DNA of 28,807 nucleotides from UBA1738 sp003453455. GTDB lineage: Bacteria; Bacillota; Clostridia; UBA1381. Location: positions 1-28,807 of the forward strand of contig CAMOOX010000015.1 of assembly GCA_946621875.1 (NCBI GenBank), in the 5' to 3' direction. Both the position numbers and the translations under genes were made by a program. Numbering within the stretch: the first letter of the stretch is position 1; each line of letters begins with the position of its first letter. Positions 6,869 to 15,058 of the stretch are shown one piece after another. The notes under the pieces are model-generated. The model was given only the letters and a program-made list of their open reading frames with translations. It was not told the origin of the DNA and made no database searches.

Positions 6869-7900
6869 TTATATGTGCCTCGCAACTGATGAGCGAAGAA
6901 GTATATTTTCATTTTCAGTTGCCAGTTCTGTGCCTAAAACCACGCAATCAAGCGGGGCTTCCGCAATTTTCACAGGAACTCCTATTGCTTCCTCAATAGC
7001 TTTATCTATATTCTTAATTAAAGCACCGCCGCCCGTTAGCGTTATCCCATTTTTCAGAACATCTGCTGTAAGCTCGGCAGGTGTTATACCAAGAGTATCG
7101 CGTATTTCTTCTATTATTGATGCGATATTTTCCGCAATCGCTTCTCGCACTTCTGTTGCAGAAATTGCAATGTTTTTTGGAAGTCCTGTTGCGCTGTCCC
7201 GTCCGCGCACTTCATAGACACTCTCATTTTCATACGGCACAGCCGAGCCAAGTTCATGTTTAATTTCCTCAGCGGTTTTATCACCTATTGTAAGAGCATA
7301 TTTATGTTTTATATAGTTAATAATTGAACTGTTTAAAGCGCCTCCCGCTAACTTCACCGAGCGAGATGAAACAACTCCGCCGAGTGCGATAACCGCAGTT
7401 TCACATGTGCCGCCACCGATATCGACAATCATATTCCCCTCAGGGCGCATAACATCTATGCCTGCACCAAGCGCCGCAGCAATAGGTTCTTCAATAAGTG
7501 TTACAGCTTTTGCACCGGCGAGCATTAGCGCCTGTACCACCGCCCGTTTCTCAACATTTGTTATACCTGTTGGAACACACACCGTAACTCTGGGCTTAAA
7601 AATGGCGCCCTTTTTACCAAGCGCAATATGAATAAGCCTGCGCATCATTGCTTCTGTTATGTCTATATCCGCAATAACGCCGTCCTTTAAAGGGTGAATT
7701 GCTGCAATATTTTCAGGGGTTCTTCCAAGCATTTCGTCCGCATCGTTACCGACTGCCAAAACCTTATGACTGTATTTGTCTATTGCAACGACAGACGGTT
7801 CTCTTACCACTATTCCCCGCCCTTTTATACATACAAGCGTATTAGCAGTTCCCAAATCTATGGCAAGGCTTCTTCCAACCTTAAATAGGTTAAATCTCAT
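6869..7900 (-). CDS. mreB: actin-like rod shape protein MreB
   Basis: A 343-aa actin-fold ATPase that forms membrane-bound filaments guiding lateral wall synthesis. Nucleotide-binding motifs are clear: LAIDLGTANT (residues 12-21, phosphate 1), IVDIGGGT (158-165, phosphate 2 with D160) and the late ITLTGGGALI adenosine motif. The N terminus MRFNLFKVGRS looks like the short amphipathic membrane-binding stretch. Length is normal. Its ATG overlaps the maf TGA by 4 nt, and mreC follows on the same strand. The mreCD context favours MreB over Mbl or MreBH, although those paralogues are not excluded. Confidence 0.95.
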   Translation of the reverse strand: MRFNLFKVGRSLAIDLGTANTLVCIKGRGIVVREPSVVAIDKYSHKVLAVGNDADEMLGRTPENIAAIHPLKDGVIADIDITEAMMRRLIHIALGKKGAIFKPRVTVCVPTGITNVEKRAVVQALMLAGAKAVTLIEEPIAAALGAGIDVMRPEGNMIVDIGGGTCETAVIALGGVVSSRSVKLAGGALNSSIINYIKHKYALTIGDKTAEEIKHELGSAVPYENESVYEVRGRDSATGLPKNIAISATEVREAIAENIASIIEEIRDTLGITPAELTADVLKNGITLTGGGALIKNIDKAIEEAIGVPVKIAEAPLDCVVLGTELATENENILLRSSVARHI

Positions 7901-8502
7901 TGTTTTAACTCCTTAAAAATATCAAATTCAAATTCCTTTTCCAAAATTTCGGAAAGTTTTTTTACAGGAAGTCCGATAACATTAAAAAAATCGCCTTCGA
8001 TTTTTTCTGTAAAGAGTGCGCCAAGCCCCTGAACAGCATATGAACCTGCCTTATCCATAGGCTCTCCCGTCTTTACATAAGCTTTAATTTTTTCAGGTGT
8101 AATTTCGCAGAATGAAACCTTTGTTTCCTCTTTTGCGCAAACGCTTTTCAAGGTTTTTGCATCCATTACACAAATGCCGGAAAAAACACTGTGGGTTCTT
8201 CCCGAAAGTTTCGAGAGCATATACTCTGCATCTTCCTCATTTTTAGGCTTTCCTAAAATCTGCCCGTCCAAACATACAATTGTATCGGCAGAAATTATAA
8301 GTGCATTTCTGCTTTTCAGCTTTTCGGCTACCGCCGCCGCCTTTAAAAGTGCTAATTCCTGCACATAAAGTGGAGCTTCGACAGAGTTTTTATCTATTTT
8401 GCTTTCATCAGCGCTGGAAACTAAAACCTCAAATTCAAGTCCGAGCTTTTCCAGAATTTCCCGACGCCTGGGAGACGCTGATGCTAAAATTATCTTTTTC
8501 AT
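7897..8502 (-). CDS. maf: Maf family nucleotide pyrophosphatase
   Basis: A 201-aa Maf/HAM1-fold enzyme that hydrolyses non-canonical or modified nucleoside triphosphates to the monophosphates. The signature LASASPRR (residues 6-13) is at the N terminus. ISADTIVCLDG and the C-terminal AGSYAVQGLGALFTEKIEGD and VIGLPV blocks carry the conserved acidic and basic residues. Maf genes next to mreB are common in Firmicutes, and overexpression in Bacillus blocks septation, hence the name. It has a ribosome binding site (AAAGGA), lies 34 nt after the U32 gene and overlaps mreB by 4 nt. Confidence 0.94.
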   Translation of the reverse strand: MKKIILASASPRRREILEKLGLEFEVLVSSADESKIDKNSVEAPLYVQELALLKAAAVAEKLKSRNALIISADTIVCLDGQILGKPKNEEDAEYMLSKLSGRTHSVFSGICVMDAKTLKSVCAKEETKVSFCEITPEKIKAYVKTGEPMDKAGSYAVQGLGALFTEKIEGDFFNVIGLPVKKLSEILEKEFEFDIFKELKQ

Positions 8503-8536
8503 ATATTATCCTTTATTATACACTGTTTCTTTATTT

Positions 8537-10570
8537 TTACTCCGTTCCGCGGTAAAAATGTCCGCGTGTAAAGGTATTTTCAAGCGGCGGATTTATCTTT
8601 TCACCTGACAGTGCCTTTTTATATTCTCCTATTATTTTACCACATTCTGCAAAATTTTCAACCGTAAATATCAATCTTAGTGCATTTATTTTCAAATTTG
8701 TCAAATCGGAAAGCTTGTCCGCCATATAAACCGGCTTTGAATTTACAAGCTCACAAATGCACCCGGGCTTACACAAAAGCGGGAAATTCTGACCTTTTCT
8801 GTCATGCAAAGAATTGATCATTTTTCCTTTCTGGCATTTTCCTGATGCTTTTAGCGGACAGTTTTCCATAACCATAAGCGCAAGCCTTCCGTATGCAATA
8901 ACCTCATTCCCCTCTGCAATACCCGAAAGTTCATGGATATTAAGTTCAGGCGACAATGTTACCCTTTTAAAGTGATTATAAAAATATAAGCTGTCTGAAT
9001 TTGTGATATTTAGTCTGTAATCACCGTAACATTCTGTATTTTCATTGATTTCGCCGATATTGCAGACGAGTATTTTATCTGCATTGAATTTTTCATAACT
9101 TCTATCGTCGCGCATAACAGGCGGCAGCTTCGCTATTACTGAAATATCAGGATTCTCTGCTCTCACCCTGTCAAAAATATCTATGGGGACATAAATTTGG
9201 GTAATCCCTGCGTCAACGCACGCTTTTACCTGCTCATAAGCGGAAATTTCCGCCACAAGAATTGGTTTTTTATCATATTTTTTAATTTCTGACGGAGTAT
9301 AAGAAAAAGTTCTTCGGCTCCCGATTTCTGCAAGCCTGTCCTCAAACAATTTACACAAGTTTCTTCTTGCATCATTTATTTGAGATAAGGAAACCATAGC
9401 GTCTTCATCCATGGTAAGCTCCGCATCCTTTGCAAAAAACGGAGTATTCCCAAGCTTTAAAAGCTGATTTTTAATTCTCGCAGCATTCTCTTTCCCGTTT
9501 TTCCTTTTTTCAAGCAAAGTGTTTCCGTGGTATTCTGCAAAATGCCCATCGTTATCCCACATACAAGCCGTTATAGGCCGATTTTTGCATATACTTGTCG
9601 AAATAAATACCTCTTTTTTTCTCAAATTGACATTTTCTCTGCAAATACTTTTTACTTCGTCTGAAAATTTATTTTCAGAAATATTTGAGGGATTTTCAAG
9701 GCTCATCATTTCCTTTCCAAGCTTATCCTCAAAATATCCGCTTGTAAATCCGCTCCTGTTAAATGCGTCTAAAAGCTCTTTTTTATCGTCTTTTGAAACT
9801 TCTTTTCCGCTTTCTGCATACTTTTTATATATCTTAGTAACTGCCGCAACATACTCTTTTCTTTTAAGTCTGCCTTCTATTTTAAGTGATGTTACGCCCA
9901 TTTGTGATAATTCACCTATATAATCTATCATGGATAAATCCTTAGGGCTTAAAAAATATCCGTCTTTTCCGTCAAGCTTGTATGGAAGTCTGCACGGCTG
10001 TGCGCACATTCCCCTGTTTCCGCTCCTGCCTCCTATAATGCTGCTTAATAAACATTGTCCCGAATAGCACATACAAAGAGCACCATGTGCAAAAACCTCG
10101 GTTTCGATATTAATATTTTCACAGATTTTCTTAATTGCAGCCCTTGAAAGTTCCCTTGCAAGCACAACCCTTGAAAATCCCATTCTTTGAAGCATTAAGG
10201 CCCCCGAAAGATTAGTAACAGTCATCTGTGTGCTTGCATGCAAAGGAAGGTCAGGGTACATCTGCCTTACTTTTGACGCCATTCCTATATCCTGAATTAT
10301 TACAGCATCAACGCCGATTTTATTCAGTTTTCCTATATACTCCAAAAAATGCTTTTTTTCTTGTTCCTTAATCAGTATATTTGCAGCAACATGAAGCTTT
10401 ACACCGCGTATGTGGCAGTATCTTACCGCCTGTTCTATTTCTGATAAATTAAAATTTGCTGCATTTTTTCTTGCAGAAAATTCTGTGCCTCCTATATAGA
10501 CACTGTCTGCACCGCTTTGCACAGCAGCAAATAAAGTTTCCATAGAACCCGCAGGTGCAAGAATTTCCAT
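8537..10570 (-). CDS. rlhA: U32 family protein with DUF3656, RlhA-like
   Basis: A 677-aa protein of the peptidase U32 family with the long C-terminal region typical of the DUF3656-containing branch. The N-terminal half holds ILAPAGSMETLFAAVQSGAD and HASTQMTVTN. A cysteine cluster, C166, C168, C173, C189 and C193 in the SGQCLLSSIIGGRSGNRGMC region, is expected to bind an Fe-S cluster. The E. coli relative of this architecture, RlhA (YdcP), is needed for 5-hydroxycytidine at C2501 of 23S rRNA. Older annotation as a collagenase-like peptidase is probably wrong for this branch. It is first in the mre operon, with GGAGGAGGA upstream of its ATG. The symbol is by similarity only, and a tRNA-hydroxylating (TrhP-like) role is the main alternative. 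Confidence 0.85.
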   Translation of the reverse strand: MEILAPAGSMETLFAAVQSGADSVYIGGTEFSARKNAANFNLSEIEQAVRYCHIRGVKLHVAANILIKEQEKKHFLEYIGKLNKIGVDAVIIQDIGMASKVRQMYPDLPLHASTQMTVTNLSGALMLQRMGFSRVVLARELSRAAIKKICENINIETEVFAHGALCMCYSGQCLLSSIIGGRSGNRGMCAQPCRLPYKLDGKDGYFLSPKDLSMIDYIGELSQMGVTSLKIEGRLKRKEYVAAVTKIYKKYAESGKEVSKDDKKELLDAFNRSGFTSGYFEDKLGKEMMSLENPSNISENKFSDEVKSICRENVNLRKKEVFISTSICKNRPITACMWDNDGHFAEYHGNTLLEKRKNGKENAARIKNQLLKLGNTPFFAKDAELTMDEDAMVSLSQINDARRNLCKLFEDRLAEIGSRRTFSYTPSEIKKYDKKPILVAEISAYEQVKACVDAGITQIYVPIDIFDRVRAENPDISVIAKLPPVMRDDRSYEKFNADKILVCNIGEINENTECYGDYRLNITNSDSLYFYNHFKRVTLSPELNIHELSGIAEGNEVIAYGRLALMVMENCPLKASGKCQKGKMINSLHDRKGQNFPLLCKPGCICELVNSKPVYMADKLSDLTNLKINALRLIFTVENFAECGKIIGEYKKALSGEKINPPLENTFTRGHFYRGTE

Positions 10571-10612
10571 AAAATAGCGTCCTCCTCCTTCGGCAAAATA
10601 CCAATATATACA

Positions 10613-10640
10613 ATTATATACAATATTTATGAAAAATCAA
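10613..10640 (-). promoter_or_regulatory. promoter of the U32-maf-mre operon
   Basis: TTGATT (10640-10635) and TATAAT (10618-10613) on the minus strand with a 16-nt spacer, about 40 nt before the U32 start. Confidence 0.55.
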
Positions 10641-10663
10641 CTATTTTTTATCTGTAAATTAGT

Positions 10664-10692
10664 TTGACATATTATGTTTTTTTTGTTATAAT
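10664..10692 (+). promoter_or_regulatory. promoter of tRNA-Arg
   Basis: Perfect TTGACA (10664-10669), 17-nt spacer and perfect TATAAT (10687-10692), 12 nt before the tRNA. Confidence 0.92.
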
Positions 10693-10704
10693 ATGAGCCG
10701 ATAT

Positions 10705-10781
10705 GCACCCGTAGCTCAGTTGGATAGAGCAACAGCCTCCGACGCTGTGTGCCGCCGGTTCAAATCCGGCCGGGTGTGCCA
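10705..10781 (+). tRNA. tRNA-Arg (anticodon CCG)
   Basis: A 77-nt cloverleaf with acceptor GCACCCG/CGGGTGT, D arm GCTC/GAGC, anticodon stem ACAGC/GCTGT with loop CTCCGAC, and T arm GCCGG/CCGGC around TTCAAAT. CCA is encoded at 10779-10781. The anticodon CCG (10739-10741) reads the arginine codon CGG, which is rarely used in AT-rich genomes. Confidence 0.96.
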
Positions 10782-10787
10782 CTTTCG

Positions 10788-10825
10788 TCGGAACAAGCAA
10801 TATGTAGCTGGTTCCGATTTTTTTT
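10788..10825 (+). terminator. intrinsic terminator between tRNA-Arg and the chromate genes
   Basis: The stem tcggaac (10788-10794) / gttccga (10811-10817) is followed by an uninterrupted T run. The next gene starts only about 27 nt later, so this hairpin may act as a partial terminator for it. Confidence 0.85.
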
Positions 10826-10851
10826 ACCCTTAAACAGAAAGGAAATAATAT

Positions 10852-11409
10852 ATGCCTAAAAAAAATCTGCTTTTGCCACTTTTTATAACTTTTTTTAAGA
10901 TAGGCGCTTTTACCTTTGGCGGCGGATACGCTATGATTCCAATTATACAGAGAGAAATTGTCGAAAATAGAAAATGGCTTTCCGATGAGGATATTTTGGA
11001 TATAATTGCGGTATCCGAATCAACGCCCGGTCCTATTGCAATAAACTCTGCAACTTTTGTAGGATACAAAATTGCAGGCTTTTGGGGTGCATTTTTTTCC
11101 ACCTTTGCAGTGGTTCTGCCGTCTTTTTTTATAATTTCCGTGATTTCAGTTCTTTTAAAAGAATTTTCATCAATAAAAGCCGTGAGCTACGCTTTCTTTG
11201 GAATACGGGCAGCAGTTTTAGCGCTTCTTTTGCGTGCGCTCTTTATTATGTATAACAAATGTCCAAAAAATCCTGTATCATATTTTATTATTGCGGTTTC
11301 CTTTATTTTATCTGCATTTTTTGGCATAAACCTGATATTTGTAATTATAATTTGCGCCCTTGTAGGACTTATCGCATCTTTTTTCCCTGCTTGGAGGTAT
11401 AAAAAATGA
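10852..11409 (+). CDS. chromate transporter, N-type half (short-chain CHR protein)
   Basis: A 185-aa membrane protein formed by one CHR (chromate ion transporter) domain. The family signatures are at the N terminus, FKIGAFTFGGGYAMIPIIQ (about residues 15-33), and SESTPGPIAINSATFVGYK (about 58-76). Several hydrophobic helices follow. Short-chain CHR proteins come as adjacent pairs that work together and are thought to insert with opposite topology. In characterised bacteria they expel chromate, but sulfate or another oxyanion may be the natural substrate. Its TGA overlaps the ATG of the second half by 4 nt. No promoter of its own is visible between the tRNA-Arg terminator and the start. Confidence 0.92.
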   Translation: MPKKNLLLPLFITFFKIGAFTFGGGYAMIPIIQREIVENRKWLSDEDILDIIAVSESTPGPIAINSATFVGYKIAGFWGAFFSTFAVVLPSFFIISVISVLLKEFSSIKAVSYAFFGIRAAVLALLLRALFIMYNKCPKNPVSYFIIAVSFILSAFFGINLIFVIIICALVGLIASFFPAWRYKK

Positions 11410-11972
11410 TATATTTTGAACTTTTTATAACCTTCGTTAAAATAGGAGCGTTCACTTTTGGCGGCGGATATGCTATGCTTCCCCTCATACAAGAGGAGGT
11501 GTTAAAGCATAATTGGGTGTCGGTAGATGAAATTCTCAATTTTATTGCAGTAAGCGAAAGCACACCCGGACCTTTTGCCGTCAATATCGCAACCTATATT
11601 GGTATCACTCTTGGGGGTATTTTAGGTGCATTTTTTGCAACTTTGGGGGTAATTCTTCCCTCTTTTATAATAATTTTGATTGTAGCAAGATTTTTCGCAA
11701 AGTTCAATAATCATCAAATTGTAAAGGGTGTTATGTCGGGCTTGAAACCCGCCGTTATAGGACTTATTGCTTCTGCCGTTTTAACGGTTTTTGGAACTGT
11801 ATTTTTTCCGAATGGACTAAAAAGCTATGTGCTAAATGATTTGAAATTTTATATCCTGCTACTCATATTTGTTATAGCAACGCTTCTTGCCTTTAAAAAA
11901 ATTCATCCGATTGTCATTATAATCCTTTCAGCACTACTTGGCATTTTGTTTGGATTTTGCTTAAATCTATAA
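11406..11972 (+). CDS. chromate transporter, C-type half (short-chain CHR protein)
   Basis: Partner of the preceding protein: 188 aa, one CHR domain, with the same signatures in the same order, VKIGAFTFGGGYAMLPLIQ and SESTPGPFAVNIATYIG. The two copies are clear paralogues arranged head to tail with a 4-nt overlap, the usual arrangement of CHR pairs in Firmicutes (for example YwrA/YwrB in Bacillus). About six membrane helices can be drawn. Ion specificity is not visible in the sequence. The gene ends at a strong bidirectional terminator. Confidence 0.92.
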   Translation: MIYFELFITFVKIGAFTFGGGYAMLPLIQEEVLKHNWVSVDEILNFIAVSESTPGPFAVNIATYIGITLGGILGAFFATLGVILPSFIIILIVARFFAKFNNHQIVKGVMSGLKPAVIGLIASAVLTVFGTVFFPNGLKSYVLNDLKFYILLLIFVIATLLAFKKIHPIVIIILSALLGILFGFCLNL

Positions 11973-12001
11973 AAAGCTTCTGCCTATGGCAGAAGCTTTT
12001 T
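11972..12001. terminator. bidirectional terminator
   Basis: A 13-bp perfect stem (11972-11984 with 11988-12000) with AAAA before and TTTT after serves both the chromate gene and the converging ATPase gene, whose stop is at 12000. Confidence 0.92.
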
Positions 12002-13055
12002 ATGTCAAAATTTTTCTGACAATTTTGTCTGCGGCTTTATCTGCAAGTTCGTTATTTGCCGAAACTTCACAATAGTATTCCGCCTCTTTTTGATACCCGC
12101 AAGCTAATCGCAGTTTTGTAATTCCTTCGTTTATCCTGAACGAATATAGTCTTTTTATTTCAGAAAGCTCTTTTTCAAGTCTTTCATCAACCCCTGAAAG
12201 ACCTGACTCTTTATAAAAATCAAGTATTACATCTCCATCACGGCTTGGGAAAAGCTCATGGGGTGCCGTCGAATCAAAAACACAAAATGAAAGCTCGGGA
12301 ATAAGTACCATATCGAGACTGTTTTTATCAAAACTGCAATAGTAAACTTCACAATCGTAGTCATAATCCTTAGCCTTTTTTAAAAGTTTTTTCATAAATG
12401 TTGATTTGCCCGTCCCGGGGCGGCCTTTTATGAAATATCGAGTTTTCAATCCTGTTGTAAGATTATCGATATAATTCACCGAACCGTCAGGAGTTGATGC
12501 GCCAAAAAATCGTTCAAAAACCGTCATTTTACCGTTTTCGCTTTTTTTATCTATAAGGCTTTCCAGAAGTCCCTCTTCAAACTTATTAAGCCGTTCAAAA
12601 TCAATATTATCAATGTAAATTTTCTCCCATTCATCGTGAATTATTTTTGCCCCTGTATAAGCAGAGTACATTCCCAAAATCGAATCCTGAGCTTTTTTAA
12701 AAAACTCGCCACCAAGCTCCTTAAATTTCTCATATTTTTGCGGAGAAATAAAATCGTCTGTGTCAATTAAAATAGCACGCTTTTTTTCTGTGATGCAATC
12801 AGAGTCAATAACCGCAGTTTTTTCATCTCTTAAAATTACTGCGTCAAGCTGAGATATTTCAAACGGGCTAACACCACATTCCATATCCCGTTCCCGTTCA
12901 TTTACGAATTTTGCAACATTTTTAAGTATTCTGTTTTTTAAAAACTTGGATTTTCCACATAGGATATAAAGATTTTCAATACCTTGAAGGTTATTCTCTG
13001 TTAAGTTAACAAGCCCTGATGATGTATTTGCCCTTAAAAAGTATTTTCTTTGCAT
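12000..13055 (-). CDS. P-loop ATPase, PRK06851-like, with a degenerate first P-loop
   Basis: A 351-aa protein of the duplicated P-loop ATPase group found in spore-forming Firmicutes; function unknown. The second half has an intact Walker A, GRPGTGKST with K217, followed by a helix rich in lysine. The equivalent place in the first half, residues 30-45 (YILCGKSKFLKNRILK), keeps GKS but has lost the glycine-rich loop, so only one site should bind ATP. The start at 13055 is chosen because AAGGGGG lies 8 nt upstream. A longer frame reaching 13139 would run through the upstream gene's terminator. It is on the same strand as the two-helix membrane protein but separated from it by a terminator. A kinase-like role is possible but not supported. 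Confidence 0.72.
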   Translation of the reverse strand: MQRKYFLRANTSSGLVNLTENNLQGIENLYILCGKSKFLKNRILKNVAKFVNERERDMECGVSPFEISQLDAVILRDEKTAVIDSDCITEKKRAILIDTDDFISPQKYEKFKELGGEFFKKAQDSILGMYSAYTGAKIIHDEWEKIYIDNIDFERLNKFEEGLLESLIDKKSENGKMTVFERFFGASTPDGSVNYIDNLTTGLKTRYFIKGRPGTGKSTFMKKLLKKAKDYDYDCEVYYCSFDKNSLDMVLIPELSFCVFDSTAPHELFPSRDGDVILDFYKESGLSGVDERLEKELSEIKRLYSFRINEGITKLRLACGYQKEAEYYCEVSANNELADKAADKIVRKILT

Positions 13056-13121
13056 ACGCGTTTCCCCCTTAATATAAATTCCAAAGATAGTATATGCAAA
13101 AAATGGGTTCATTTTTCCAAC

Positions 13122-13144
13122 AAAAAAAAGCGTTTTCACGCTTT
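13122..13144 (-). terminator. terminator overlapping the stop of the 217-aa gene
   Basis: On the minus strand AAAGCGT (13144-13138), loop GAAA, ACGCTTT (13133-13127), then an eight-base T run. The TGA of the upstream gene lies within the hairpin. Confidence 0.85.
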
Positions 13145-13789
13145 CTTTATAGTTTCTCTTATCTTTTTTAGCTTAGGTATGCCGACAAAAACCTGTACAC
13201 CGACGCAGTTTTTTTCAATCAAATCAATAAAATCAGCTAAGCCGTCTATTTCAAAGTCAGTAACGGACATAAAACATTCTTCGCCGTCTTTTGCAACTAC
13301 AAGCAAAAAATCCATCCTTTTTATCGCCTTTTCAAAATGCTTGTCTTGCACTAACCTTTTAAGAATTTCAGGATATTGCCCGTCTATAATTTGGCGGTCA
13401 AAAAACCTCTTTGAGCCAATATAGATCTCTTTAATCTCATCAAGCGATATTTCGTCTTTTTTTATTTTCTCCGGCATAAAATCAGATAAAAAGTTTGGCT
13501 TTTCGGGAATTCTATACGGCATAATACCGTTTTCCCATACCGACATTACTAAGTTATCTCCGTCAATCATTACATATGTAGGAAAAACGGCATTTAATCT
13601 GATTACTACATAGGAAAGCCCCAAAACAAACGCCACAAAATACCACAATGCAAACAAAAAATTTGCGGTAAACATACTGTATAAAGACAGGATAAATCCT
13701 ACAAGCGTAACTGTGCCTACAAGAGAAATCTTAACGGTAGCATTTCGGCGTATCCTTTTATCGACAGATACCTTTTTAAAAGTTTCCAT
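13136..13789 (-). CDS. membrane protein of unknown function with two helices (217 aa)
   Basis: I do not recognise this family with confidence. Two adjacent hydrophobic helices (about residues 20-38 and 44-65) are separated by a very short loop. They are followed by a soluble domain of about 150 residues with alternating beta-like segments (TYVMIDGDNLVMSV, DEISLDEIKEIYIGSKRFF, DFLLVVAKDGEECFMSVTDF). This layout, a hydrophobic hairpin and then a beta-rich domain, recalls the PH-like (bPH) membrane proteins of Firmicutes. The ATG follows GGAGAG and lies downstream of a strong promoter. It is expressed as a single gene ended by its own terminator. Confidence 0.72.
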   Translation of the reverse strand: METFKKVSVDKRIRRNATVKISLVGTVTLVGFILSLYSMFTANFLFALWYFVAFVLGLSYVVIRLNAVFPTYVMIDGDNLVMSVWENGIMPYRIPEKPNFLSDFMPEKIKKDEISLDEIKEIYIGSKRFFDRQIIDGQYPEILKRLVQDKHFEKAIKRMDFLLVVAKDGEECFMSVTDFEIDGLADFIDLIEKNCVGVQVFVGIPKLKKIRETIKKA

Positions 13790-13818
13790 TTTTCTCTCCT
13801 TAAAACAATACTTCTGTC

Positions 13819-13847
13819 ATTATATCAAAAAAAATGAAAAAGGTCAA
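13819..13847 (-). promoter_or_regulatory. promoter of the 217-aa membrane protein gene
   Basis: TTGACC (13847-13842) and TATAAT (13824-13819) on the minus strand with a 17-nt spacer. Confidence 0.82.
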
Positions 13848-13849
13848 GT

Positions 13850-15055
13850 TTATAAAATTTTCTTTGCCTCAAAATAGAATCTCTTATCGTCTGCCTCGCC
13901 CATAGAAAAGGTTTTGCGCGGCAGGGCGCCGTCCTTTATTACTGCACTAAAAAGCTCATTTTTGTCCATTTTTGGGAGTAAAAATGCTACATTTCCCTGT
14001 TTTTTTGCAAGATTACGCGCCGCATCTTCTCCATGAATATAATCAATTTTGGCTTTTTTTGAATCTAAATAGTTTTGCAAAGCACCGACAGCAAGGGTTG
14101 TACCGCTGTTTTTTATATATAAATCTCCCTCTTTTTCGCAAGTCACATATTTTATATGATGTCCGCCATTTGGTGCGTCTTGCGTATCCGGATAGAACTT
14201 CTTTATCCCGTCTATCAATTCCTTTTCTGAAACTCCGAATACAACTCTATGTATCGGTTCAAAATCAAGTGCTTTTGAATGTATATTCTCAATTTCCACA
14301 AGGCAGTATCTTGCAGGATGCGTCTTTTTTTGCTCTTCATTAAGGCATTTTTTTATGTTTTCCCAACAGGTTTTTGCAGTTGCAAGCGAATGATTTCCGT
14401 CACCTACTGCAAACACAAGATTGCCCTCCGCCTTTTTCGCCAAATCATCAATTTTTTCTACTATCAGGTCCGCATCACTATCTGCGATTTTATATCCCGT
14501 TATATGACCACCATTCTTCATGAGGTCAAAATCATATATTTTTTCCGAATTTTGAGGCCTTGTGATAATCGTATCCTTTTCATCATTCATCAAAAGTATA
14601 ATATGCGGCAGTTCAAGCGGTGCGTTTTCGCGTATTTTCACCCTTGGCGGAATACGCTCTAAAACTGTCCCCTCGGTTGCTCTTATAGGACTATTGGAGC
14701 CTTGGGAGAAATCATACGCTTCCAAATCAACAGCACCTACTATTCCGCATCTTACCCGTCCGTCATTTTGCGTACGCTCTACAAAAACAAGAGTATTTTT
14801 GTATTCCTTAAAAATATTGCTATTCAAATACTCGTACATATTAGAGTTTATTTTATCTATTCTCTTGACCATATCTCCCAGATAGACCTCGGGTAATACT
14901 ATATTTAAGGCAGATGGAGCATCAGCTACCAATTTTTCTACCTCCTGCCAGTATTCAGGCTGTGATGTGTATTGGTCGCATGCTATCACGCTCCATTTTT
15001 CTGGCTCAACATTCTCCGACGGAACTAAAATATCCGCTTTGTTAAAAATCCCCAT
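13850..15055 (-). CDS. DUF1015 family protein
   Basis: A 401-aa soluble protein matching the DUF1015 family, which is widespread in Clostridia and archaea and has no established biochemical role. Typical segments are the N-terminal WSVIACDQYTSQPEYWQEV, the middle VFAVGDGNHSLATAKTCWEN with its conserved GDGNHSLA, and the late IDYIHGEDAARNLAKKQGN and FLLPKM. The conserved Asp, His and Asn in GDGNH look like an active or metal site. Length is typical. It is the last gene of the mutS2-ybaK-DUF1015 unit, starting 3 nt after the ybaK stop. Some relatives are called putative HTH-type regulators in databases, but no HTH is evident here. Confidence 0.88.
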   Translation of the reverse strand: MGIFNKADILVPSENVEPEKWSVIACDQYTSQPEYWQEVEKLVADAPSALNIVLPEVYLGDMVKRIDKINSNMYEYLNSNIFKEYKNTLVFVERTQNDGRVRCGIVGAVDLEAYDFSQGSNSPIRATEGTVLERIPPRVKIRENAPLELPHIILLMNDEKDTIITRPQNSEKIYDFDLMKNGGHITGYKIADSDADLIVEKIDDLAKKAEGNLVFAVGDGNHSLATAKTCWENIKKCLNEEQKKTHPARYCLVEIENIHSKALDFEPIHRVVFGVSEKELIDGIKKFYPDTQDAPNGGHHIKYVTCEKEGDLYIKNSGTTLAVGALQNYLDSKKAKIDYIHGEDAARNLAKKQGNVAFLLPKMDKNELFSAVIKDGALPRKTFSMGEADDKRFYFEAKKIL

Positions 15056-15058
15056 TTT

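Noticed and set aside
13050..13139. Extension of the P-loop ATPase start to 13139
   Set aside because: It would begin at the terminator of the upstream gene; a strong ribosome binding site supports 13055.
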